From Caballeronia sp. M1242 (GTDB lineage Bacteria > Pseudomonadota > Gammaproteobacteria > Burkholderiales > Burkholderiaceae): 64,000 bases of DNA. The stretch's first letter is position 1; the number at the start of each line of letters is the position of its first letter. The translations under genes and the position numbers were made by a program. Shown piece after piece: positions 8,750 to 16,415 of the stretch. The stretch covers positions 434,001 to 498,000 of the forward strand of contig NZ_CP071130.1 of NCBI RefSeq assembly GCF_017220215.1, read 5' to 3'. The notes below the pieces were generated by a model. That model made no database searches, was not told the origin of the DNA, and saw nothing but the letters and a program-made list of their open reading frames with translations.

Positions 8750-9340
8750 TTACAGGTCGAAGAACACGGTCTCGTTCGGTCCGCGCAGATGAATGTCGAA
8801 GCGGTAAATGGTCGAGGACGTGCCCGGCTCGCGTTTCGCGATGAGCGTGTGGCGGCGCTCGGCCGGCACGCTTTGCAGCACGGTGTCCTTGGCGTTCGCT
8901 TCGGTTTCGTCGTCGAAGTAGATGCGCGTGTACGAATGCAGCAGCATGCCGCGCATCAACAGGATCACGTCGAGGTGCGGCGCGGAATCGTCGTCGGTCG
9001 CGCCGGGCTTCACCGTATCGACGATAAAGCGCAGCTTCGGGTCCGTGCCCGTGCCGACGCGCGCGAAGCCGCGAAAGCCCGACGCGCGCGCTTCTTCCAC
9101 GCTCTGCACGTAGCGGCCGTTCGCATCGGCCTGCGCCACTTCGATCAGCGCATCGCCGATCGGCTTGCCTTCCGCGTCGAACACGTTGCCGACCACGGCG
9201 ATGTGCTCGCCCGGCACTTCGCGGTCCGCCGCCGAAGCGGTGAACAGGCTCTTCAGGTCGAAGTTGTACTGCTCGGGCACGAGGCCGTACGCGAAGTACG
9301 GTCCGACGGTCTGGGAGGGCGTTTGCTTGAGGGTCGTCAT
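8750..9340 (-). CDS. pcaG: Protocatechuate 3,4-dioxygenase alpha subunit
   Basis: A 196-residue alpha subunit of the intradiol ring-cleavage dioxygenase that opens protocatechuate to beta-carboxy-cis,cis-muconate. It begins MTTLKQTPSQTVGPYFAYGL, the typical alpha-subunit start, and ends with the beta-sandwich strand YRFDIHLRG. As in other alpha subunits the iron ligands are not conserved; they come from PcaH. The frame is open far upstream, overlapping pcaH, but ATG 9340, preceded by ACGGAGTG, starts 2 bases past the pcaH stop codon, so translation is coupled. The remaining pca genes (pcaB, C, D, I, J) are not in the window. Confidence 0.93.
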   Translation of the reverse strand: MTTLKQTPSQTVGPYFAYGLVPEQYNFDLKSLFTASAADREVPGEHIAVVGNVFDAEGKPIGDALIEVAQADANGRYVQSVEEARASGFRGFARVGTGTDPKLRFIVDTVKPGATDDDSAPHLDVILLMRGMLLHSYTRIYFDDETEANAKDTVLQSVPAERRHTLIAKREPGTSSTIYRFDIHLRGPNETVFFDL

Positions 9341-9342
9341 GG

Positions 9343-10044
9343 TCACTCCGTCGGGGTCTCGTCCGGGCCGCGCAGCACGATGTCGAATTCGTAGCCGAGC
9401 GCGTAGTTTTCCTGCGTCGTATCGATGGAGAAGCGCGAAACCAGCCGATTCCGCGCATGCTCCGGAATGCCCTGGAAAATCGGATCGAGTTCGAGCAGCG
9501 GGTCGCCGGGGAAGTACATCTGCGTGACGAGGCGCGAGCCGAAGTATTCGCCGAAGAGCGAGAAGTGAATGTGGTTCGGCCGCCATGCGTTCGGATGGTT
9601 GCCCCACGGATACGCGCCCGGCTTGATGGTCATGAAGCGGTAGCGGCCCTGATCGTCGGTCAGGCAGCGGCCCGCGCCGAGGAAGTTCGGGTCGAGCGGG
9701 GCGTCATGCTGATCCGCCTTGTGCACGTAGCGCCCGGCGGCATTCGCCTGCCACACTTCGACGAGCGTGTTGCGCACGGGGCGACCGCCTTCGTCGAGCA
9801 CGCGGCCAGTCACGATGATGCGCTCGCCGAGCGGCGCGCCGTTCTTCGCGGCATTGCGGGTGAGGTCGTTGTCGTACATGCCGAGATCGTCCGCGCCGTA
9901 CACGGGCACGCGGCGGTTGCGCAGGTTCTCCTTGAGCGGGATGAGCGGCAGCGAAGGACTGCGCGACACCGACGACCGGTAGCCCGGCGACAGGTAGGGC
10001 GGATGCGATTCCCAGTCGCGCGGCGTGAGAATGGGGGACGTCAT
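9343..10044 (-). CDS. pcaH: Protocatechuate 3,4-dioxygenase beta subunit
   Basis: A 233-residue catalytic beta subunit. All four Fe(III) ligands are recognisable: Y106 (GRYVHK), Y145 (AYPWGN), H158 and H160 (RPNHIHFS), each two positions before the Pseudomonas putida numbering (108, 147, 160, 162). The arginine that stabilises substrate is in the same RPNHIH segment. It is the first gene of pcaHG and is transcribed away from pcaQ across a 112-base control region. Expression is expected to depend on PcaQ and its co-inducer. Confidence 0.95.
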   Translation of the reverse strand: MTSPILTPRDWESHPPYLSPGYRSSVSRSPSLPLIPLKENLRNRRVPVYGADDLGMYDNDLTRNAAKNGAPLGERIIVTGRVLDEGGRPVRNTLVEVWQANAAGRYVHKADQHDAPLDPNFLGAGRCLTDDQGRYRFMTIKPGAYPWGNHPNAWRPNHIHFSLFGEYFGSRLVTQMYFPGDPLLELDPIFQGIPEHARNRLVSRFSIDTTQENYALGYEFDIVLRGPDETPTE

Positions 10045-10111
10045 GTCACTGTCTCCTGATGTTGTGACGTGAATAGGACATTTCTGGCGACTACTTTATC
10101 GAACGCGCCGA

Positions 10112-10148
10112 GTTATGGAAAATGACGTTTTATGCGGCGAACCATAAC
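10112..10148. promoter_or_regulatory. Inverted repeat in the pcaH/pcaQ intergenic region
   Basis: GTTATGG (10112-10118) and CCATAAC (10142-10148) form a perfect 7-base inverted repeat with a 23-base AT-richer centre. It lies between the divergent pcaH and pcaQ starts and ends 8 bases before the pcaQ ATG. Known PcaQ boxes in alphaproteobacteria contain an ATAAC element, so this is a plausible LysR-type site; assignment is by position only. Confidence 0.5.
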
Positions 10149-10156
10149 GGCTCTTC

Positions 10157-11095
10157 ATGGATACGGACTTCACCAACACGCGCGTCAAGTTCCGACACTT
10201 GCAGTGCTTCCTGGCCGTGACGCAACTCGGCAGCGTGCAGCGCGCAGCCGATAGCCTGTCGATCACGCAGCCGGCCGTGTCGAAAACGATCGGCGAACTC
10301 GAATCCATTCTAGGCGTGCGGCTCTTCGAGCGCGGACGGCGCGGCGCGGTGCCCACGCGCGAGGGCCGGCTTTTCGCGCCGCACGCGAGCGCGTGTGTGG
10401 CGTCGCTGCGCGAGGGCGTCGACATGCTGCTGCGGGAGCGCGGGGACGTGCCGGGCGCCGTGTCGATCGGCGTGCTGCCGACGGTCGCGAACGTACTGCT
10501 GCCGCCCGCGTTCGCCGCCTTCCGGCAGCAATGGCCGGCGGTCTCGCTGAGCGTGCAAACGGATTCCAACGCGCCGCTGCTCGACCGTCTGAAGGCCGGC
10601 GAAGTCGATCTGGTGGTCGGGCGGCTGTCGGAACCGGAGGCCATGCACGGGCTGTCGTTCGAGCAGATTTATCGCGAGCCGCTCGCGGTGGCGGTGCGGC
10701 GCGATCATCCGCTCGTGTTCGAAACGCCGCTCACGCCGGCGCTGCTCACGCGCTTCGCCATTGTCGTGCCGCCGTTCGGCACGCTCATCCGGCAGTCCGC
10801 TGAGAGCATGCTGACCGCGTTCGGCGCGCACGCGCTGACCGCGCTGGTCGAAACGCTGTCGGTTTCGCTCGGACGCTCGCTCGCGCTTCATAACGACGCC
10901 GTCTGGTTCGTGCCTGCGGGCGCGGTCGAGCACGACATCGCGCTCGGGCTGCTGGTCGCGCTGCCGATGCCGTTCGCCGGCACCGACGAGCCCATCGGGC
11001 TCATCCGCCGCAACGACGCCGCGCGCACGGCGGTGGAGGAATCGCTCGTGGATGCCATCCGCGAGGCGGGACGCTCGCGCGCGGCGAGCAAATGA
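10157..11095 (+). CDS. pcaQ: LysR-type activator of protocatechuate catabolism
   Basis: A 312-residue LysR-type regulator with an N-terminal winged helix (FRHLQCFLAV, then RAADSLSITQPAVSKTIGELE, about residues 10-60) and a C-terminal co-inducer domain. The N-terminal RVKFRHLQCFLAV...LFERGR pattern and the divergent position from pcaHG identify it as PcaQ, which activates pca operons with beta-carboxy-cis,cis-muconate or beta-ketoadipate pathway metabolites. The ATG at 10157 lacks a strong ribosome site. A 190-base gap follows before the response-regulator gene. Confidence 0.85.
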   Translation: MDTDFTNTRVKFRHLQCFLAVTQLGSVQRAADSLSITQPAVSKTIGELESILGVRLFERGRRGAVPTREGRLFAPHASACVASLREGVDMLLRERGDVPGAVSIGVLPTVANVLLPPAFAAFRQQWPAVSLSVQTDSNAPLLDRLKAGEVDLVVGRLSEPEAMHGLSFEQIYREPLAVAVRRDHPLVFETPLTPALLTRFAIVVPPFGTLIRQSAESMLTAFGAHALTALVETLSVSLGRSLALHNDAVWFVPAGAVEHDIALGLLVALPMPFAGTDEPIGLIRRNDAARTAVEESLVDAIREAGRSRAASK

Positions 11096-11285
11096 CCGAC
11101 GCCCGCGCGCGGCCCGCTGTTTGCTCAGGCAGCATTTACCGCGCAAATTTCGCGGGAACAAAATACTATGACGAAAGGGCGGACATGGCGTGCTCGCGGC
11201 ATCGAAAGCAAACGTTCACGGTCAACCACTCGCTGCCGCCCGGCCCTCGTTCCCGCCTCCAACCCGTGCCCGCACCGTTCGCACC

Positions 11286-11654
11286 ATGAAGACCGTACTT
11301 CTCGTCGACGACGACCCCAGCACCATCGAAGCCTGGACTCTTTGCATGCAGGGCGAGGATTGCACTGTCCTCAGCGCGTTCGACGGCAACCGGGCGTTAT
11401 CGATCCTCGGCGAGCAGGCGGTGGACATCGTCGTGTCCGACTGGATGATGCCGGGCTTAGGCGGCGCGCTGCTTTGCCAGACGATGAAGAACGACGCGTC
11501 GCTCGCGCACATTCCCTTTTTGATGATTTCGGGGCATCCAAACCCGCCGGCGTTCGTCAGCTACGACGGCTATCTGCGCAAGCCGGTGGATACGGAAACG
11601 CTGCTCTCGGCGGTGAATCGGCTGTGCGCCGCGAAGAAACGCCCGCTCTACTAA
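11286..11654 (+). CDS. Stand-alone response-regulator receiver protein
   Basis: A 122-residue single receiver (REC) domain with no output domain. The acidic pocket (VDDDP, residues 7-11), phospho-acceptor D52 (SDWMMPG), S82 in the Thr/Ser position and K99 (YLRKP) are all present, so phosphorylation should work. Such CheY-like proteins act through protein contacts. No histidine kinase is adjacent. The ATG at 11286 is used; the longer frame from 11190 adds residues outside the REC fold. It converges on plsC with a 4-base overlap of the ends. Confidence 0.8.
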   Translation: MKTVLLVDDDPSTIEAWTLCMQGEDCTVLSAFDGNRALSILGEQAVDIVVSDWMMPGLGGALLCQTMKNDASLAHIPFLMISGHPNPPAFVSYDGYLRKPVDTETLLSAVNRLCAAKKRPLY

Positions 11655-12364
11655 CGCAGTTCGGCGAGCGCCTCGTCCATCTGGTGCTGCGCGAGCCGGT
11701 TCAACTCCTGCGGAATCTCGCAATCCAGCGGCAGCGGCGGCGTGACGATCACGCGAATGTGCCCGCCGCGGTCCGGCCAGCCTTTGGCGGGCCACACCTT
11801 CCCGGCGTCGTGCACGACCGGCACCACGGGCACTTTCGTCGCGCAGGCGAGCCGCACGCCGCCCGAGGCGAGCTTGAGCGGCGCATCATGGGCAACGCGC
11901 GTGCCTTCCGGAAAAATGACGACGGCATCGCCCTTTTTCAGCCGCGCCGCGCATTCCCGCGTGACCGCCTGATGCGCCTGCCGGATCGAGCCGCGATCGA
12001 GGCTCACCATGTCGAGTCCGCGCAAGACCCAGCCGAAGAACGGAATCTTCATCAGTTCCCGTTTGAAGACGAAGCTGATGCGGCGCGGAAAGAGCGCCAT
12101 GAACGCGAGCGTCTCCCACGTCGATTCGTGCCGGCTCAGGATGATGAACGGTCCTTCCGGTAGATGCTCCAGCCCTTCCACCGAGCAGGTCACGCCGGCG
12201 ATGACGCGCATCATCGCGACCATGGCGCGGCACCAGAGCTTCGCGAGCCAGTAGCGCCCGTTTCGGCCGACGAACGGGAAGAGCGGCAGGATCAGGATCG
12301 ACCAGAGCGTGCCGCTGCCGAGCAGATAGGTAGCGAATAGCCACTTGACGAGAGTGCGGCGCAT
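11651..12364 (-). CDS. plsC: 1-acyl-sn-glycerol-3-phosphate acyltransferase
   Basis: A 237-residue PlsC/LPLAT-family enzyme that acylates lysophosphatidic acid to phosphatidic acid at the inner membrane. An N-terminal hydrophobic segment (residues 10-35) anchors it. The catalytic motif is RH79ESTWE84, an H-x4-E form rather than the classical H-x4-D; this variant occurs in related beta-proteobacterial members. The acceptor motif FPEGTR is at 151-156. It may be a second copy rather than the main PlsC. The neighbouring genes give no pathway clue. Confidence 0.85.
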   Translation of the reverse strand: MRRTLVKWLFATYLLGSGTLWSILILPLFPFVGRNGRYWLAKLWCRAMVAMMRVIAGVTCSVEGLEHLPEGPFIILSRHESTWETLAFMALFPRRISFVFKRELMKIPFFGWVLRGLDMVSLDRGSIRQAHQAVTRECAARLKKGDAVVIFPEGTRVAHDAPLKLASGGVRLACATKVPVVPVVHDAGKVWPAKGWPDRGGHIRVIVTPPLPLDCEIPQELNRLAQHQMDEALAELR

Positions 12365-12500
12365 CGGGCGTGGGAGCTATCGGATTGAAGGGAGGCAATA
12401 AGGGCAGAAGCATAGCGTATCGCTCTTTCGGGAGCTTTCATGCGCGGCTCGCGTCCGAATGCAACAATGGTCGCCGTTCAACACTTTCGGGAAAGACGCG

Positions 12501-13472
12501 ATGGATGCAGTGCCGGTGAATTTCGACGAGGGCATGCTCGACGTCGGCGACGGACATTCGATCTACTGGCGCGCGCAGGGCCCGCGCGATGCGCCCGCGC
12601 TGCTCGTCGTGCACGGCGGCCCCGGCGGCGCGATGAACGTGAAATGGGCGGAAGTGCTGGGCGCTCACGCGTGGCGCGTCGTGTTCTTCGACCAGCGCGG
12701 CTGCGGCAAGTCGACGCCTTTCGGCAAGCTGGAGCACAACGGCCTCGACGCGCTCGTCGGCGACATGGAAAAGCTGCGCGTCGCGCTCGGCATCGAGCGA
12801 TGGGCGCTTTTCGGCGGTTCGTGGGGCACGACGCTCGGCCTCGCGTACGGCGTCGCGCATCCGGAACGTTGTACGGGCTTCCTGCTGCGCGGCGTGTTCC
12901 TCGCGCGCCAGGAGGATATCGACTGGTTCCTGTGGGACGTGCGTCGCGTGTTTCCGGACGCGCACCGCGCGTTTCTCGACGCGATCGAAGCCGCCTGCGG
13001 CCAGCGCCCGGCGAACGCGCAGGAGATTCTGACGCTGACCGAGGCGCCGCTCGCGCGCTTCGACGAGGCGGGCGCTCGGCTCGCGCGAGCGTGGACGCTG
13101 TATGAGACGACGCTATCGGTCGTCAACAAGCCGGCCACGGAACCCGCCGACGAGGACAAGCGGCCGAGCGCCGAGGCCAATGCCGCCGCGGTGTCCATGG
13201 CGCTGCTCGAGCGTCATTACATGGCCGAAGAGTTGCCGCCGCCGGCGCTGTTGCCGCGCGTCGCGCGCATTGCGCATCTGCCGTGCCGAATCGTCCACGG
13301 GCGCTTCGACATGGTGTGTCCGGCGGATCAGGCGGTGGCGCTCGCGGCGCAGTGGCCGGGCGCGGAACTGGCCGTCGTGAGCGGCGCGGGGCACTGGACG
13401 TTCGAGCCGGGCAACGTGGCGGCGCTGCGCGCGGGCGCGGCGGCGCTTGCGGAGGCGATTGCTGGTGTGTGA
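12501..13472 (+). CDS. pip: Prolyl aminopeptidase, S33 alpha/beta hydrolase
   Basis: A 323-residue cytoplasmic peptidase that removes N-terminal proline. It has the HGGPGG oxyanion loop (residues 38-43), the nucleophile elbow GGS107WG, D270 (GRFDMVCP) and H298 (GAGHW), completing the triad, with a helical cap between. ATG 12501, with GGGAAAGA just upstream, is preferred over an in-frame ATG at 12459. It is a single-gene unit divergent from plsC and ends at the edge of the tandem-repeat region. Confidence 0.88.
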   Translation: MDAVPVNFDEGMLDVGDGHSIYWRAQGPRDAPALLVVHGGPGGAMNVKWAEVLGAHAWRVVFFDQRGCGKSTPFGKLEHNGLDALVGDMEKLRVALGIERWALFGGSWGTTLGLAYGVAHPERCTGFLLRGVFLARQEDIDWFLWDVRRVFPDAHRAFLDAIEAACGQRPANAQEILTLTEAPLARFDEAGARLARAWTLYETTLSVVNKPATEPADEDKRPSAEANAAAVSMALLERHYMAEELPPPALLPRVARIAHLPCRIVHGRFDMVCPADQAVALAAQWPGAELAVVSGAGHWTFEPGNVAALRAGAAALAEAIAGV

Positions 13473-13488
13473 GGGGGCGGGCGTCTGC

Positions 13489-13995
13489 GACGATTGCGCG
13501 GCTGTCATCACCGGCCCGTGAACGCGCGCAGGCGAGTAAGCGAAGCAGCGGCGTGCGCTCGCCGGCCGAGGGTACTCTTGTGGCGAAGTCACGCTCGCAG
13601 CAAATGTCGACGCGGGCGTGCCGCAAAGCGAGACGCCCTGTATCGGCCTGTAATCAGCGCAGGGGAGTGATCGAAGCAGCGACGTGCGCGCGGTGTCGGT
13701 GAGTGGTCGCCAGGTCGGGAGTTGCGCTTGCGACGATGGCGAGCGCGGCCCGTCATCCGCCCGCAGCGTGGCTGGACGAGCGATCGACGCGGCGGCGTCC
13801 GCGCGGCTTCGCCAGCGCTAGTCAGTCGAGGGTGACTCTTCTGACGATGGCGGGAGAGGCCCGTCACCGGCCTGCCGGCGTGTGCGGACGAGCGATCGGG
13901 CAGCGGCGTGCGCGCGATTTGGGCGAGCGCTGGCCAGCCGAGGGTCGCGCTTACGACGATCGCGAGCCCGGACGAGCCATCAAGGCAACGGCGCG
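13489..13995. repeat. Degenerate tandem repeat, about 111-bp unit, 4-5 copies
   Basis: This stretch between the convergent pip and EAL genes is built of diverged repeats. Anchors GACGAT(T/G/C)GCG recur at 13489, 13732, 13843 and 13955; the last intervals are 111 and 112 bases, and the first gap of 243 is about two units. Shared blocks inside units include GCGATCG, GCAGCGGCGTGCGC and (C/T)CGAGGGT. Units 3 and 4 look roughly three-quarters identical by eye. The period is a multiple of three, so several frames stay open and mimic genes. The last partial copy runs into the 3' end of the EAL gene. Confidence 0.7.
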
Positions 13996-15218
13996 CGAGC
14001 CGCTTCCGCGAGCCGTCGCCAGTCCAGATCGACGCCTGCGACGATGGTCCGCTCGCCGCGCCGCGTCGCGATAGCGAGCGTCACGCACAGCGACGTGCCC
14101 GTCACGGAGAGATACGGCGCCGACGTAATGACCTGCTGCGGCTGCGCGCAGGCATCGACGAAATACGAGCGATTGTCCCAGCGGCCGCGCGACGGATCCG
14201 AAATCGGCGCAAAACGCTCGCTGCGCCGCTTCGCGCAGACGCCGGGCAGCGCGGGCATGAACTCGCGGCCGGCTTCGTCGAGAAAGAAACAGCTCACGGT
14301 GCTCGGCAGCGCCAGAATCTCGGCGCACGCGGACTCGCCGCTCGCGCCACCCGCGAGGCGTCGCGCCGCCTGCGCGAGCCCGGCGCGATACGGCATCAGC
14401 AAAAGGTCGCGCGTCAGGCGCTCGGTGCGGCGGGTCTGCGCGAGCGTGTCGAATGCCTCTTCGATCAACGCGGTGGCCGCGCCGCCCGGCATCAGCCCTT
14501 CGCTTGGCTTGCCGAGGAGATAGCCCTGCACGAAATCGACGTTGGCACGCGCGGCGAGCAGCAGATCCTCGCGCGTCTCGATGCCTTCCGCCACCACGAA
14601 CATGCCCGACTGATGCAGCAGATCGACGAGCTTCGGCAGCACCCAGTCGCTCAGATGTGCGCGCTTCTGCGCGTTTTGCACGCGGATGAGACTGCGATCG
14701 AGCTTGACGATGTCCGGGCGCATCGTCAGCAGCCGGTCGACGTTAGAGTGCCCCGCGCCGAAGTCATCGACGGCGACGAGAAAGCCTTCCGCGCGAAACG
14801 CCCGCGTCGCGCCGGCAATGCGTTCGACGTCGATGCCGCCCGACTCCAGCACTTCGATAACCAGCTGCTCGGGCGCGAGGCCGGCATCGCGCGTGCGCTG
14901 CGCGAATTCGCGCGCATAGCCCGCATCGGTGAAGGTCGCCGGGTTCATGTTGACGAAGAGCCACTGGGCGCTGGGCAAGAAACCGGCGGCGCTGCGCAGA
15001 TGCGTGAGATGGCTCAGGCGGTCCAGCTCGACGACCTTGCCGGACACGATCGCGCGGCCGAAGAGATCGAACGGACCGATCAGCGGTTCATCGTCGCTCG
15101 CGTCTTTCTTGCCGCGCAGCAGCGCCTCGTAGCCGATTTCGCGTTGATGCGAGAGGCTGAAGATGGGCTGGACGTGCGTCGAGAGCGTGATGCCGTCGAC
15201 GACTTCGGCGCGCCGCAT
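13980..15218 (-). CDS. EAL-domain c-di-GMP phosphodiesterase with C-terminal sensor-like region
   Basis: A 412-residue soluble protein. The EAL domain occupies about residues 10-250 and looks catalytic: E31-A-L, FVNMNP, VIEVLE, VDDFGAG, VKLDR and VAEGIET are all intact. It should linearise c-di-GMP. Residues 260-412 form a separate domain with Cys residues and a beta-rich end (TLAIATRRGERTIVAGVDLDW) that resembles a PDC/Cache-like sensor; I cannot name it. The ATG is preceded by GGTGGAAG. A short upstream frame ends TGATG across this start. The 3' end touches the 111-bp repeat, so the last residues may be repeat-derived. Confidence 0.85.
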   Translation of the reverse strand: MRRAEVVDGITLSTHVQPIFSLSHQREIGYEALLRGKKDASDDEPLIGPFDLFGRAIVSGKVVELDRLSHLTHLRSAAGFLPSAQWLFVNMNPATFTDAGYAREFAQRTRDAGLAPEQLVIEVLESGGIDVERIAGATRAFRAEGFLVAVDDFGAGHSNVDRLLTMRPDIVKLDRSLIRVQNAQKRAHLSDWVLPKLVDLLHQSGMFVVAEGIETREDLLLAARANVDFVQGYLLGKPSEGLMPGGAATALIEEAFDTLAQTRRTERLTRDLLLMPYRAGLAQAARRLAGGASGESACAEILALPSTVSCFFLDEAGREFMPALPGVCAKRRSERFAPISDPSRGRWDNRSYFVDACAQPQQVITSAPYLSVTGTSLCVTLAIATRRGERTIVAGVDLDWRRLAEAARAPLP

Positions 15219-15520
15219 CAGTCTTCCACCCGTTCGCGCGAGGCGCGGCAGGCGCGCGCCGGCCAGCGGTCGTCAGGCAGAGCAGACGAGGGCGCGCACG
15301 GGTCGGCGGACAGAGCGGAGAACGGCAGCACGGCGGCGATACGAAACTTCGAATGGGATGCCCACGTTATCGGCGTGCCCGACACGAACTTGAGCGCGCC
15401 GCCGGATTTGCCGGTGCACGTCCCGCGACCTATCTTTGATGATGCGGTGATACGATCGCGCTGCAACTACCTGGCGCGCGGCTCGTCGAACGCTGCATTC
15501 GAACTTCAAGAGAGACATCG
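15219..15520. other. Intergenic region between divergent EAL and conserved hypothetical genes
   Basis: About 300 bases separate two divergent genes. On the minus strand an 82-codon frame (15466-15218) overlaps the EAL start as TGATG, but its composition is not convincingly protein-like. The plus-strand gene at 15521 has AAGAGAGAC as a ribosome site. No clear operator or promoter was recognised. Confidence 0.4.
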
Positions 15521-15943
15521 ATGGCGCAACAGAAAACCAATCCCAAACTCGAGCAGGCGCTGACGCGCGGCGATCTTGCGATTCGTCAGGCCAACTCGGG
15601 CCGCGCCACCGCGGTGCTGCGCGCGCTCGGCAAGATGATCGTCGAGGCATCGGCGACCATCGGCGTCGAGGCGCACGTCGTCATCCACGATGGCGACAAG
15701 ATCTACGATCCCGCCGACGGCGTCTGGCCGCAGCAATTGCTCGTCTCGCTCGACGGCCCGGTCGAAGAGAACGATCCGGACGAGATCCGCACGGTCACGC
15801 TGCTCGCCGACACGCCGGGTACCGTGTTCCGCTGCGAATGGCAGCGGGCAGACGGCAACCTCGGACGTCAGGAGGGCCGGCCACTCGCAATGGTCGCTTT
15901 CATTACAGACGTCGATATTCCCTGGCTCGACGAAGAAGACTAA
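15521..15943 (+). CDS. Conserved hypothetical protein
   Basis: A 140-residue acidic, soluble protein with no signal peptide or membrane segment. The N-terminal half is helical (QALTRGDLAIRQANSGRATA), and the C-terminal half is strand-rich and ends in the acidic WLDEED. The mixed composition, a good ribosome site and a strong terminator show it is a real, separately transcribed gene. It resembles proteins I recall only from Burkholderia relatives, but I cannot assign a family with confidence. Confidence 0.75.
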   Translation: MAQQKTNPKLEQALTRGDLAIRQANSGRATAVLRALGKMIVEASATIGVEAHVVIHDGDKIYDPADGVWPQQLLVSLDGPVEENDPDEIRTVTLLADTPGTVFRCEWQRADGNLGRQEGRPLAMVAFITDVDIPWLDEED

Positions 15944-15964
15944 GCCCGCTCTTTTGGCTAAGCG

Positions 15965-16005
15965 AACGCGGATAGCGGCTGCAGCCGCGTCCGCGTTTTC
16001 TTTTT
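15965..16005 (+). terminator. Rho-independent terminator after the 15521 gene
   Basis: AACGCGGA (15965-15972) pairs with TCCGCGTT (15990-15997), enclosing the inner palindrome GCGGCTGCAGCCGC. It is followed by TTTTCTTTTT. A strong plus-strand terminator 22 bases after the stop codon. Confidence 0.85.
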
Positions 16006-16074
16006 CGGCAGCAGCTTTCGGGTCCGAACTCGACGCGCAACGTTTCCGCCGGTAGTTTTCTATTTCGCGACTGC

Positions 16075-16335
16075 TTAAGACTCATGTCTTATTTCGTCAT
16101 AGACGGCTATTCTTCGAATTGCCTCTCGCGCGGGGTTTTGTTCAGGCTCGCCCTCGTTCAATTCACCATTTTCGTGCACGATGATTCCCGTACGGCACAT
16201 GTTTATTCGAAACTCGAAGCCTACCGGTCGATAATTCGTTTTTAGAAGCTTTCCTCCACCGGCATAGCCCGAAAGTTGCTCTTGAACAGCGGCAAGCGCG
16301 CACCCCGTTATTTGACTTCGTGAGAGGCTCGACAC
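16075..16335 (-). CDS. Small hypothetical protein (uncertain)
   Basis: An 86-residue frame starting at GTG 16335, in a stretch visibly richer in A and T than its surroundings. The translation has balanced composition with aromatic and acidic residues (KTNYRPVGFEF, IIVHENGELNEG), unlike the Arg/Ala-rich noise of false frames in this genome. No clear ribosome site was found and no family recognised. It is divergent from the FeeM-type synthase gene. It could be a horizontally acquired or fast-evolving small gene. Confidence 0.35.
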   Translation of the reverse strand: MSSLSRSQITGCALAAVQEQLSGYAGGGKLLKTNYRPVGFEFRINMCRTGIIVHENGELNEGEPEQNPAREAIRRIAVYDEIRHES

Positions 16336-16415
16336 GCCGCATTGAGGGTCCTACCTACCATCAGCCCTCATGACGCGGCACATCCTAATCGCCGAGAAAA
16401 AATGGGGTTTAACAA

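Noticed and set aside
13489..13995. CRISPR array
   Set aside because: Units of 111 bases are diverged along their whole length, with no short exact repeats separated by unique spacers, and there are no cas genes.
13589..14074. Open frames on both strands in the tandem-repeat region
   Set aside because: They follow the 37-codon repeat period and contain only low-information Arg/Ala-rich sequence; the repeat keeps the frames open without coding need.
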